Notes under the pieces: model-generated
Databases searched by the model: none
Seen by the model: the letters and a program-made list of their open reading frames with translations, nothing else
Told to the model about the DNA's origin: nothing
Source: Trissonchulus latispiculum
Lineage: Eukaryota; Nematoda; Enoplea; Enoplida; Ironidae
Length of the DNA stretch: 64,000 bases
Direction of reading: 5' to 3'
NCBI GenBank assembly: GCA_030248195.1
Contig: JASAND010021984.1
Span: forward strand, 1-64,000
Program-made: the position numbers and the translations under genes
Part shown: one piece after another, positions 37,081 to 49,833 of the stretch
Numbering within the stretch: position 1 is the stretch's first letter
Layout of the letters: every line of letters starts with the position of its first letter

Positions 37081-38381
37081 TAAAGTCTGACCAAAAAATG
37101 TAGGGAGCGAAATTGTTTTGTTTATACTGAATTACCGGTATATTTTTGCTGCAGAAATGTATATATTTTCTGAACCGTCATGGCATGAACTTTCTTTTGG
37201 TTGAAAAAATTTTTTAAAAAATTAAAATTCATCAAAAGAAGATGATTTTTTAAGTTTTGAAAGATCAGTAGAAGCCGGGAACTAGCTGTTCGGTGGAAAA
37301 TTAGCCCAAGTCCCAGACATTTCGAATTCCTAATATCAGCTCATTTCGTTAAAAATTGCGGTAGCTATTCAATTTTTTGATTTTCAAAATCCTTTGGTCT
37401 TTGCCGCTTTTCCAACTTTGACTGGCCATTACTTGCGACTCACTCAATGCAAAACTTTTTTAGTTGGACTTTCAGGACCGCTTACGCGCCCGCTTTCATG
37501 TGATATATGTGGTTTTTCAAAATTTCCTAAAATTTCGACAAGGCGAATCCAGCAAAAGTGGGTAAAAATAACATAATCATAAAGTTTAATCTGAGCTGAA
37601 TCCAACGATCTAAAGAGTTTGTGGCTACGGCTTAAATTGCCCCAGCAACGAATTTTTAAACAATTTCCTATTTCATCTATTTCTGACAAGTTGTGCTATT
37701 TTGTGCATTGCTTTGCCGTAAATAGTGTAAACTAGCCAAAAACCGGCTAATAAGCGAAATTGTTTAAAACTTCGTTGCGGAAGCAACGAAGTCGTAGGCA
37801 CGAAAACTTTATATCGTTGAATTCAGCTCAGATTAAACTTTATGATAATATTATTTTTACCCACTTTTGCTGGATTCGCATTGTCGAAATTTTGGGTCAA
37901 AAAGTGGTATTTTTCGAAAAAATCAATTTTCAAAGTTTGAAAAACCACATATCACATGAAAGCTGACACGTAAGCGGTCCTGAAAACCCAATTAAAAAAT
38001 TTTTACATTAAGTGAGTCGCGAGTAGTAGCCATTCAAAGTTGGAAAAGCGGCAAAGATTAAAAGATTTTGAAAATCGAAAAAATTGAATAACTATTTTTT
38101 TACAATTTTTGACAAAATCAGCTGATATTCGGGATTCGAAATGTCTGGGACATGGGCTAATTTTCCACAAAACGGCTAGTTCCTGGCTTCTACTGATCTT
38201 TCAAAACTTAAAAAATCGGCTTCTTTTGATGAATTTTAATTTCTTAAAAAAATTTTTCAAAAAAAAAGAAAGTTCATACCATGACGGTTCAGGAAAGATA
38301 TACATTGCTGCAGCAAAAATGCACCGGTAATTCAGTATAAACAAAACTATTCCGCTCATTACATTTTTTGGTCAGACTTTA
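37081..38381. mobile_element. 1.3 kb long palindrome (TA-target type)
   Basis: The ends TAAAGTCTGACCAAAAAATG and ATTTTTTGGTCAGACTTTA extend into near-complete inversion of the whole unit: gaaccgtcatggcatgaactt near 37170 against its complement near 38270. The centre is near 37730. TA on both sides suggests a Tc1/mariner-type foldback element. No transposase. Confidence 0.8.
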
Positions 38382-40671
38382 ATTAAGAGTTTGCATCATT
38401 TGCTGTATGATCTCCCAGAATAGATTGACAGCATTGCCTCTCCTATGATATCTCTACCACTGCATAGGCGAGCCTTTTAAAGGAAATGCATTCATTGGCC
38501 ATTCAGTTTCCGGTGTATTTTCCGGCAATAAACCGATGGATATGAGAGCAGTTTGGACTAAAGTTCTATTCCTCAAAACTTTTATGATGGATGATTAATT
38601 ATTTTGGGGCAACTTCGAACGACTCAAAGATTATGTGCTGCAAGGTTAATTGTTTTGAGCTAAGTTTTGATCCCTTCAGTGTCAAACTGAGCAAATCATC
38701 AATTCTTCGATGATTGTGTGGTGAAGGGTGGCGATTTTTATGGTGGGTGATCCATGGACTCCTCAATGTTAAGTATTTGAAGATTAATGCGCACGATTAT
38801 TTGGTTCCTCAACAGAATGTTATTGAAATGCTATTTTGCGGTCATAAGTTTAACAAGAGAATAAAATTAAAGTCATGCGAGGTCTACCAGTGATTAATAC
38901 AATTGCAGTGAGAATGATTAAAATTTTGGTGGAACTTTTCCAAGTTTCCAACTGAATAAAATATAGAAACATGCAGATATCACTGAAACTTTGCAACCCT
39001 CGTATAGACCTTGCTTTGCTACCCTCATCCCAAGCTTTACGGCATGCACTTTCAAGCTCATACAACAATAAATAGTCAAAATGTCAACTACAGTTACAGT
39101 CGGCCAAGTTTTCTGAAGATGGTTAAAATTAAGGTGTCAATTATTTCCACAGCTGAGCTAAATATAGTATAATAAATGTACAGTTATCACAGAAACATTT
39201 AGTCCGCTTATAGAGAACATTTCAAACTTTTGTGCATGATACTTTCTACTAATTAGTTACCTAGCAACGACAATAATTAATAATAAGCAGCAATAATAAA
39301 CTATATTTCAACGAGAATTGCGAAAATTGTTATAGCTGAATACACTTTCAAGGGCGTAGTACAATTGATTTGTTGTTAATGTTCAATTCAATTGAAATCA
39401 TTCAATTTTCACTATTAGATTTGTCAAAGTGTATCTTATTTTATGTCAATCGAAGCTCTCAGTACTGGGATGGATTCTTCTAATGGAACGATCACTCCTA
39501 GAACTAGAACTCCTTGAAAGTCAAGGATACTGATCGTGCTCAGCCGGTTTGAAACTGCCTGAGAATGCTTTAATCTGTAGAACTTAGATGTAAACAAGAA
39601 AATCAAACAAAATTCGTGAAAACAATATGCTGAAGCCTGCTTCAGATTGCAGCAAATATCTTCGCTTTCGCCGATACTCTATTGTATTTCAGTTAATAGC
39701 TTGAAACTTGTAGAGACCTGGATTAAACAATTCAATAGGACCTGTTTTTCATTGTTTTGTGTGATTGTGACTAACCTGTCATTTTAGCTTTCCCTCTCTT
39801 GTGTAAATTCTTTGGCTTTGAATTTCTAATCTGAAATAGCCGTTATTTCATACAATAGGCAAATTATTTGTGGAGTTTGGAGTATAAGAGTGGGATCTTT
39901 CTGAAAGAACGGTAACGGTCAGCTTTTTCATTTCAACAGATCAATCTTCTTTCACTTTCACTCCTTCACAAAGGATCAGGATCAGTAAAGGTTGGTTTGG
40001 GGATGGGAACGTTCTGAGCACGGCCAGCCCCATTTTCTAGTTCAACTTCAACTTCAACTTAGGCTCCAGCTCAGCCGATTGGGTGAAGCGTAAAATTGGT
40101 GGGCCCATGTACTGCCTTACTGGAGACAGACACGCTGAAGAACGGTAATCCGCTTATCAATAAAAGAAAGGCATTTACTGCACCCAGATAAACCGGAGTC
40201 GAAAGCCCACACGACGGTCTACCTCCAACCTTCAATTATGTGGCCGACTTCCAGGTGATATCAGGTCACATTCCACGCAATTTGCACCACTGTGGTTTTG
40301 CACATTGGGTATTTTTGGATAAAGCTGTTATAAAAAATTCATTAAAATAGTTGGCACATCTAGATGCAGAGTTTGACTCCCAAGTGCATCCATTAACTCC
40401 AATATCTGCTGCTTCTAATATATGCAGAATTATCTGGAAGAGCAGCATTAAACCAGAATTACAGAAATAATGTAGGCGATGTCTTGCAGGCTTATAGATG
40501 TACAGTCAAGTGCAAACTTGAATCAATAACTGTATGCGACAAAAACCTAGATTTTAATTGGCTCCGCATGGCTAAGACTATTCTGTGATGCATAGTCCTG
40601 TTCATGCATTTTCATGGTTATTGCAATCATAAATTGTTTGCATCTGGAACGGTCCAGCATTTCTACGAATT
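38382..40671. other. No supported gene; duplicated 5' flank at its end
   Basis: From about 40360 the sequence matches 32160-32460 (tgactcccaagtgca, agcagcattaaa-cagaattacagaaataa), the presumed promoter region of receptor copies 2 and 3. A minus-strand frame (38850-39068) has a hydrophobic stretch ending at a possible phase-1 donor and could be a signal exon; this is weak. Confidence 0.4.
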
Positions 40672-43600
40672 ATGAGTTTACGTGTACTGTTTCTGATAAG
40701 GTAAGTTAGTGTGATATTATTGCTCTGAGTGTTTAGTTAGTGTTAAAAATATATGTGAGCAAACCTACAGGACCCCTCAAGTATCAGTGTCAATATTAAT
40801 GTATGGGGTCGGGCATGTAATCGCAGTCATGAGGTTTGAAGTGCTGAGATCTCTGGGCCCAATACTTTTGACCACAGACCTATGTCTGTGCCAAAAACAG
40901 CCCCATCGGTCAAAGTTAACCACCCACCCGAATTTAGCAGCCCTACTGTGTCCGTCACGTTAAACTCGTCCTAATGTGTTGGCTCAGTTGTGACTACGAC
41001 TTTTAAGTGACAAAATTTCTGGACTAATTTTATTTTTAATCCGGACATTTACGACTAAGTATGTTTGGACACATAATGTCCGAACTGTAGGGAATTTCAG
41101 TCCTGACAATATGTGACTTCACAAAATGAATGTGGCTTAAATAGTATAAATACAGGCATTTAACAAAAACTACGACTAAAAACATGACTAGTCCGGCAAA
41201 TTGGTAACTAATTTATTATGTCACAAAAGTTAATAGCTATAGTCTAGCAAACTTAAACTGGACCAAAATTTTGAATTGATTTACAGCACGGGTTGTTCCA
41301 AACAACTATAACAATGTATATATTTTCTGAAAGCTCAGAACTCAGAGATTTGAAAATTTCTAAAATTCCTAGAATTTAGAATTTCAATTTCTAGAATTTT
41401 TGAAAACTGCTGGAAAACGAATCTTAACAGCAGTCTAGTCAAGTTTGGTATCACATTAAAGCGCACAGCGAGCCGAGTACGAATATGTTAAAATTGGAAC
41501 GTTCCGAGCAGTTCATGGTTACCTCGAGTCCACAACCATAAAAATAAAAGTTTGTCCGAACCATATCATATGGGTACTCATTCGAAAGCTCATCACGCTG
41601 AGTAGTTTTGCTTCTTACGCCATCCCCTGAAAAGGCTGTATGTAAAAATTACAGGGGAAAAATTATAGGGTGGACCCCTCTGCGATTTTTACCAAATCTT
41701 GCTCAATGTTTAGCAAATTTTAGCTATTTTTTAAAAAAAATTTCTGACAAATCGCTAAAAATCTTTTTTTTTACTAATTTTTGGCCAAAACTATTAATAA
41801 TTAGCACTTTTTGCAAATGTTTGGGTAGACCCCTTAAAATTGTGGAATCTGTCCATGTTAGACCCTCCAGAATTGGAACCCGTGTTAATGTATGGATGGA
41901 TTAAATATTTATAGTTTGTTATTTTAAATTGGCCGTAGAATGAAGATCAGTAAACACAATTAAGTATCGCTTAATCAGTTAATTCACGGGCTAAATACAT
42001 GTTTTCACACACGTAACAGGTTAGATTTGACTCCTACATTATAAAACCTTTCCGCTTTGTTTGCATTATCCTGAAGAGTTACGACCGTTGAAATTTGGAG
42101 AGCAAAAATTAACCTTTCCTTGGAGCGATTAGAAGTTAGAATGGTTTAACCTTAATCAGTTAATTCTAGAAGCTTAAATCTCGCTCGAAACTCTCTTAGT
42201 TGTTTTATGAAAATGGCCGCCTTTTGGTGCTTAATACGGTAACATACGTAGTGAAGATCGCACTCAGTAACAAAATATTACCCATAATTAATTGTGTTTG
42301 GCAAACGTTCTGAGTTTTCCCAAGTTTTGTCAAAATTCATAGGTCATAAAGCGAATTTTAGAGAATCAGTTTATGCTATCATGGATCCAGGTTGTTGGGA
42401 GTTGTCTTTGTAAAGTCCGGGGTTTTGTCGGTTAAGGTGCTTAACATTAATCGGTCAATGCAAGAGTTTATAATAGGAAGAGTGGGATTCTCAGCTCTTG
42501 TTTTAGCTTGTATATGCTCGAAACATCAACGCCAAAATTCAAAAAGTTTTTACTGAAACATACACGCTGACATTTTTCAAAAACGGGTAAAGTTTTCATT
42601 AAATACAATATCTCTGTAGCTGAATCACAGCGATAATTTTTATATCAATATGTTGCGTAGAATGTGATCCTTGTAACGATATAAAAATTATGTAGTTTGG
42701 TTTTGGCTATCTCTTACAAATCTGGCAACAACGTAACACATTTTGAAGAAATGATGAAATTCCTAAAATTTCCGTGGAAAGGATGTTTTATTGCCGGATT
42801 TGTAAGAGATAGCCAGAACCAAACTATATAATTTTTATATCGTTAACAAGATCACATTCTACGCAACATAATGGTATAAAAATTATCGCTGTACGACTTT
42901 CCTAGCTCAAGTTATAGTATTTAATGTACCGAAAACGCCCGTTTTTGAAAAATGTCAGCGTGCTATGTTTACACGCTAAGAAGCCCCCCCGAGATTTTGG
43001 CCTTAATGTTTCGAGCATATTGCAAGCTTAAAACATTAGGAAGGGCTGAGTGTCCTACTCTTCCTATTATAAACTCTTGGTCAATGTTATGCCTAACTAC
43101 GGAGGTAACTTGTCATGTTTGCCTTAATGTAATTCTAAAGTAGACGACGAGTTTTATTTCTTAACTGACAATCTTACTATAGTACGACCAAAAAATGTGT
43201 GTACAAACTTCGACGGTTTATAGCAGATTAACCTTTGGAGTGAACCCCAACAATATATATATTTTTAGAATCCTCAGGAACCCGAGATTTCGAAAATCCG
43301 GAAAAATCCGGAATTCCGGGTTTCATTCACGAAAATCTAAAATTTTTAGTTTTTCGCCAACTTTTTATCGCAATCAAAATTTTGTTTCCACGATCGAATA
43401 GAGCTGGTCCCGCTGCATATTTTTGCTCTTAGAAGTTTTTCACGAAAACGCACCCAATTTCCGGAATTTCGGGTTTTCAAAATTTCCGGATTTTAAAAAT
43501 TTTCCCCAATACCCACAAGATGGGTATCATTCGAGAGCTCTTATCGAGCTGAACAACTTTTGTAATAAAATGAACTCTTGAAAATGCACACAATTCCCGG

Positions 43601-46600
43601 AATTCGAGAAAACCGGATTTTCCGGATTTTAAAAATTTTCTCCACAACCCCACAATATGGGTATCATTCGAAAGCTCTTGATGAGTGGAACAAATCTTGT
43701 AATAGAACCAATGTCTGAAAATGCACCCAATGCCCCAAATTCACGAATTCCGGATTTCACTTTAGCTTGGAAGGTATTAGCGAATTCCGAGAACTGGGCT
43801 CATTTCTGCGAGTTGGTTCTATTACAAGCTTTGTTCAGCCCATCAAGAGCTTTCGAATGATACCATATAGTGGGGTTTTGGAGAAAATTTTTAAAATCCG
43901 GAAAATCCGGTTTTCTCGAATTCCGGGAATTGTGTGCATTTTCAAGAGTTCATTTTATTTCAAAAGTTGTTCAGCTCGATAAGAGCTTTATGATGATGAA
44001 TGATACCCATCTTGTGGGTATTGGAGAAAATTTTGAAAATCCGGAAATTTTGAAAACCGGGAATTCCGGAAATTGGGTGCTTTTTCGTGAAAAACTTCTA
44101 AGAGCAAAAATATGCAGCGGGACCAGCTCTATTCGATCGTGGAAACAAAATTTTGATTGTGATAAAAATTTGGCGAAAAACTAAAAATTTTAGACTTTCC
44201 GTGAATGAAACCCGGAATTCCGGATTTTTCCGGATTTTTGAAATCTCGGGTTCCTGAGGATTCTAAAAATATATATATATATTGTTGGAGTTTACTCCAA
44301 AGGTTAATCTGCTATAAACGATCGAAGTTTGTACACACATTTCTTGGTTGCACTATAGTCTCGTATAGTCAAGCGTCACAAGTTTTATTACACAAGTCTC
44401 CTCGAAAACGTCCGTCAAAAAGGTACAACTTTCACAGTTGTCTTGAAATTACCCCAAGACCATGTTCCTAATGTTGCTGCCGTAACCATCAGGCTATTAA
44501 GTGACCTGTTTCTTGAGTTCCTTGAGAGTTCGCTGAAAGCACGATATATTCAATTTTTCCTTGCGCGCTACAGTAGGCGAGTACGAGCTGAACTGTTACT
44601 TTTCAAAGCCTTCGTACCAATGTTATAGTAACAGTAATTTTACGTGATACTTCATCTAATAACAAATGTTTCAGAAGCTGAGAATCAGCAGCGTGGTCAC
44701 TTCATTATCGAAATTCAACGATTGAAATTGTAACCAAAGCTGCGTAAAGCAAACAATTCTAGCTCTTTCAACATAATTTCAAGTGTAATTGATTGACTGA
44801 GTGAAATATAGAAATTTATGATTGACTTGCTTTCTATTCGAACATGTTTCTTCTTTACCAATGTATGGATGGTTTTGTAAAGTTGTGCATCGTAAATTTA
44901 CTGTAAATTCAATTTGCTATCGCGCTGTACATTTCTTGCAATATTATGTTTATTGTTATAGTTTCGTATGGTCAGCAGCAGGCCAAAATGTGTTAACTGC
45001 CGACAGCAACGTATCTGTGCAGTATAGTAAGACAGACAGAATACCAGAAAGAAATTTCCTGCAAGAAGCAATAGATATGAATTTAACAAAATTGGAGTAC
45101 CTGTAAGCATAAGTACTTTGAGTTAACTATGAGCATGCTTTAATCTTAAACAGATCAAACCTAAGTTAACTTTGAACTCATAATCTGGGGCCAGTGTTAT
45201 CAAAATTAGGTTAAGTTCAACCCGGGTTGAACCCAGTTTTGGTTCAACCCTAAACTTTTAGGGTCTGTTAAACCCCGGAGCTCAGCTCAATGTCATCAAA
45301 TATTTTTGAGTTGACTTGTCTTTTCCAGTTTTTGTTCTGTTCTAACTCAACCCAAATTTGAAACTTCAAACCCACCCGGTTTTTTCAACCCGGTTTAAAT
45401 CAACCCGGTTTTCATGACGCAGGGCTCAAAGTTTTCAACCCCATCTCAACCAAGGTTGGCGTTTCAACCCGGGTTAAGAAGCTTGATAACATCGGACCCT
45501 GATAAAATGTTTTCAAGTAAAAGTATTCATCGTAGTTTTTGTTTAGGATGTACAAAGCTGGTGAAAAGTGTCGTATATATGACTGTGCTGTTCGGAATGC
45601 AAATAGTGGTCGCTCTTTCGACAATATCCCGGCTTTATGTGAGCAAGAAAGTCCAGGTCTTCTGTTTTCTAAGGACAGCAAGTATCCACAGTTTCCAATA
45701 AAAGTATGGCACGAAAGCAGGATTGAAACTTGTGATATGGCCAAAGGATATTGCTCAACTCAATACATTATAAGTAGATGGAAACTGAGTATCTATAACA
45801 TTGTTTTTTATTTGAAAAACTTCCATAAGTTCAAACCAAGTCCAATCCCTGTTTTGCAAAATTTCATGGCTTCTTCTTACATACATTTTGTGTGCAGGGC
45901 TGTTTATATTATTGGCATTGCCCCATTTGCACTCATAACGTCCGCTATGAATATTTTTATTTTGAAAAAAATGCTCTCACTTGAAGACAATGTCAAAAGT
46001 ACGCTAATGTATCACTACTTTGAAACATTAACTGACTCACTGAATGTTATTCTAGGACTTATAGACTCTTTATATCTTAGCGGTCTTTTCAGCGTTTTCT
46101 TCAAATATTGTTCAGCCTTTTTGGCAGACCCTTTCTTTGACGAATTTTTGAATAATTCTGTTTCTCTGTGTAACCAGGCATCACTTTTATTTTTAAGCTT
46201 CGATCGCTGGTATGCCATAGCTAAACCAATGAAATACAAGTTATACACAAACACTAACGTAGCGAAAATCATCATGACTGGTGTTTTGATTTTTGTTTTT
46301 GGCTTACATCTTATAAGCTATGCCATATACTACATTCTGAGATCCGCTGACTTCACTGCTAATTTTGAAAAGCCAATTTACTTGGTAGGAAAGCTTACCA
46401 GAGACGAGGAAAAACGGTTTGCAGTCGCTGAAAAGGTTCGGCAATTTATCATGACTTCGGTTTATTTTGGATTCTACCTAATGTCTGTAGTACTTCAGAT
46501 ATGCTTTTCATCTGTAGCATACGCCTCACTTCATAAACGCTTCAAAAATAAAATAAGTGGCCCGTCCCAGCAAAGTTATAATAAGAGGAAGCAGACAGCA

Positions 46601-46927
46601 GATGATAAAGCACTAAAACGTTTCTTGTCTTTATTGGTTGGAACGGTAGGACTAAATATTGTATGTTCAATTCCTTGGATTATTCGATTTTCGTGTGAAG
46701 CAGCCGCTGACACAATTGAACATTTCGTGGGAAGCAACATTGAACACTCAGGATATTTCAATATTTTTGAGAAGCTTAAGTCAATTGCTAAATTAAATGA
46801 TGGAGTTATTCTAATATTTCGGGGACTTAACAGCTCGCTTGCTTTAGCCCTAAACATAATAACATGTCGCAGCTATCGTGCTCAGTTTATGAAATTATTC
46901 TATTTAAACAAGCATCAAGAACGATGA
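40672..46927 (+). CDS. Rhodopsin-like 7TM receptor, copy 3, apparently intact
   Basis: Exon 1 (40672-40700) encodes MSLRVLFLI and ends ataag|gtaagt. Exon 2 (about 44976-45102) encodes an N-glycosylation-prone segment with RNFLQEAIDMNLTKLE. Exon 3 (45547-46927) starts after gtttag and joins exon 2 in phase. It encodes an extracellular stretch with cysteines, then TM1 (AVYIIGIAPFALITSAMNIF), TM2, and TM3 ending in a DRY-like DRWYAIAKP. TM4, TM5, a basic third inner loop and TM6 follow, then TM7 with an NSSLALALNI variant of NPxxY and TCRSYR. It is class A, probably FMRFamide-receptor-related or Srw-like; ligand unknown. Exon 1 and exon 2 phases do not match directly, so a small exon may be missing from this model. 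The 4.3 kb intron 1 holds two long palindromes and intron 2 a MITE. It is the only copy with a full open exon 3. Confidence 0.7.
42461..43079. mobile_element. 619-bp CAAGAGTA-family palindrome
   Basis: The ends are CAAGAGTTTATAATAGGAAG and CTTCCTATTATAAACTCTTG. GTCAATG lies on both sides (42454-42460 and 43080-43086), a 7-bp duplication. The arms invert almost throughout (ctgacatttttcaaaaacggg near 42570 against its complement near 42940). Confidence 0.85.
43176..44359. mobile_element. 1.2 kb long palindrome (TA-target type)
   Basis: The ends are ACTATAGTACGACCAAAAAA and TTCTTGGTTGCACTATAGT, followed by acaaacttcgacggtttatagcag and its near-complement. The interior is rich in tccggaattccggg. 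Its ends share AGTnnGACCAAAAAATGT with the palindrome at 37.1 kb, so both belong to one family. Confidence 0.8.
44360..44975. other. Intron 1 sequence of receptor copy 3
   Basis: No separate gene. Short frames such as 44443-44628 show no motif. Confidence 0.4.
45187..45503. mobile_element. MITE with aacccgggtt repeats in intron 2 of receptor copy 3
   Basis: The ends ggggccagtgttatcaa and ttgataacatcggaccc are inverted. The interior holds multiple caacccgggttgaa and caacccggttt units. It lies between exons 2 and 3 of the receptor gene. Confidence 0.65.
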
Positions 46928-49780
46928 CAATAAACTAACAGTTGTGGCCATCATGTACAGCAATTTTTTTAACCACCAAAAGTTGAACCAAATATCGGCG
47001 GCTACGTTTTTCTGGTTTTAATTGTAGGTGAGTACTGGACCTCTGCGAGCTAACATGATGGTTTTTTAATTCGCATTGCTATGGTTCCTGACCAAAAAGT
47101 AGAGTTGTTGATGTGGCTCCAAAGCTAAAGTTAAAATTTTGCTTAAAAACTTCCGTGGAGTTTAGCTATACCATTTTTTAAGTATCAACGTTCTTGTAAG
47201 CAGGTCTTGCTCATTTTAGCGCAAATCTAGAAGGCAAGCATTTCAATTTTTCAAGAATTAGTTTCTGGTTGAAATAAAATTTTAATAGCTCTGATGGAGG
47301 ACTATTGACCAATACAATAGAATTCCAATTATAATTTACTTTTATTGATTTTAGGAACCACGTTTATGATCGCCAAGAGTTACTTCAGTAAAACAATTTT
47401 AGTAATCGAACCAAAAGATTTCATATTGTGATGTCTGGTATTGTTCTTAGTTCTTAGTTTGTTTTCGGGTTTTGTTACTATCCTATTCGCACATATTTAT
47501 ACTTTCTGCAGTTCTCTCATGGTATCAGCACTATCATCTCTGCAATTCATTTATTTGTGATTGTTGCTGCCAATATTTTTTTCTGTTAAGGTGCTGGTTT
47601 CCTTTCGGGTATTTTTGACTCCTACGGCTTTAATCCTTTACGCAAAGGGCTAAAACTTACGAAATAACCTATTTCCGTGGTCTTTAACATTTTAGGACCA
47701 GTCCCGTATTTCTATGCCAAAAGATAGGAAAGTTTTGGTTTTTGGCCTTAAGCTCCCAGTAGGTAGACAAGACACGGGATTGGTTGATATGGCTGGAAAG
47801 AGGAAAGAGGAAAGAGGAAAAAGAACATTTTTGCTCTTACAACCTTTGAGCTATCTCCAGTGGTTAAGTCAGCATAAGCAAAAAACTGTTTTTAGGGTCA
47901 AAAAATGGCCATTTTCGAGGAAATCAGTTTTTTCAAAATTACTGCCACATGTTAAGGACAAAATTGGCTTAGTTTTACTCAATCGATACATCGTCCAAAT
48001 GCACATTTTATGAATGCCTATTAGCCGGACTTTATTGCTTTCAGCTAAAGATTTGGCCGGAAAACCATTTTAGCAAAACTGCGATTATTTTGTTTCGAAC
48101 ATCGATTTCTCAAAAACTACTCGACAGATTCCGGAGATTTTCGGCAGAAACGAAATTCGCACTTCTGCGGAGGGACGTTTTTCTTGGTTTGGGCTAAAAC
48201 ATATTGAGTAGCAAGAAAACTCAATGCGAAGTTGCGAAATTTCGTGTTACTGTGCATTTGGGCGATTTTCTCGACCGTTAAGACCTGCTGAGCCAAATCC
48301 AATAAAACGTCCCTCGGCCCATATGACCTTCATATCGTGGCACAAAAAGAACTTTTGGCTGATTCTTCAGTTTTGAGAAATCGATGTTCAAAAACTTTTG
48401 GTCTATGTTCATCCTGTTAGATGTCAGCTTGTCAGAAAATTTCTGCTATTTTTTTGCTAATTTTGCCAGTTCTGTAAGCTCATGTGAATGTAGAGATAAT
48501 AAGCTTTAAAACGATGTATAAAGCTCTTTGCAACTCCCAAAATTGCGAAAGTTATAGCGTTTCAAAAAAATCACCACAAAACCACTGCACAAAAGGATAC
48601 CACCACCTTAACACTGTTATATCGGTTTCCTCAGCACTAATTAAAGTAATAATTTTCTAATCGCTTTGTCAGCAAATAGATAAGATGAGTCATAGTTTTT
48701 CTATGTTTAGCGGTGGTGTCTTCTGTTCAATTTCATTTCGGATTCATTCCAGGTTGATGGGTTGTATCTGTGCATTGATTATTAGTTCGATGGATATAGC
48801 ATTACTTTGTCTTGTGTATGCATGTTGCAGTTGTGCACGGAAAATAAATAAATGCTTAGCTGCTAATTGAAGGATACTACAGATGCGGACGTGTCAACAT
48901 AACACTGTATTTCATCATTAGATTTGAATCTGTAAATTAGCTCAGTGGTACAAACTCTCACGACAAATTTTCATTATCCTGAGGTATAGCAATCAAATAG
49001 AGGCATAGTCAGTTTTTGCAACGAATAAAACCACAGCTAATTCTATGTTATGGAAACAAAGATTGAATAAATGTAGGGACGGTTGCAAGCTGATGCTTTC
49101 GTACTGACAGTGCTCAGATATAAAAAATGTAAGCTGTATTTGGTAAGGACTCTCTAATTCTCTATGAATTATGTGTGCGATAACGCTCGACGGTGTGGAC
49201 ATTTGCATCTTGCACGATATAAATTGCTAAAACAAAATCTTCTCAAAATTACCTGCTAAATTTAATGCGAGATTTCTGTAAATTGTATGCGAATTTTGAA
49301 TCTGTCATTAGTGTAAGCGTGTTTTAAAAGTTTAAGCCAAAGGTTTGCTGCAGCTGGAAAAGCTGCTGGCACCTGAAAAGCTTAAAATAATGTATGCTCT
49401 TTCAAAATGCGCATATTCGCTAATAGTTTTGAAACGGCGATAGTTTCTATATTAATTAAAGGCAAGGCAGTCAAAAGCTTGATTTATATCAAAGGCAACC
49501 TACCAAAGCACTTTAACATAAAATGAAGTCCGAAGCTGTCTAGAGCAATTCAACAATGGATGGATTAAACCCGTTAAAAACCAAACCTTTATGCATGTTG
49601 TCTATATTACGAAAACCGTTGACTCTGTTTCTAACTGAAAATTTTCTCAGTAAATGTAGGGTCGAAACTGACGGCTCAAATTTTTGTGACCAAAACCACC
49701 ATTACGTAATCATGCCTGGTACCGTCATGTCTAATTTGAATTATCTAACATACTAATTTACCAAAAGCTTTTATCATCCA
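46928..49780. repeat. 3' flank of receptor copy 3, duplicate of 28832-30580
   Basis: Collinear, closely similar sequence, interrupted only by the TTAA element at 47586-48611. Shared end block: catgcctggtaccgtcatgt near 49708. It holds no gene. Confidence 0.8.
47586..48611. mobile_element. 1.0 kb TTAA element with a visible empty site
   Basis: The ends are TTAAGGTGCTGGTTTCCTTT and AAAGGATACCACCACCTTAA. At 29477-29480 the paralogous flank has a single TTAA between the same neighbours (ttttttcag|ttaa|cactgtt), so this is a clean insertion. Confidence 0.9.
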
Positions 49781-49833
49781 TGATGAAAATGTACACAGAA
49801 CAAACCATAAATAAACATAATATGCCATAACTC

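Noticed and set aside
38850..39068. Minus-strand frame with signal-like hydrophobic segment and possible phase-1 donor
   Set aside because: No clear start or partner exon; too weak to call.
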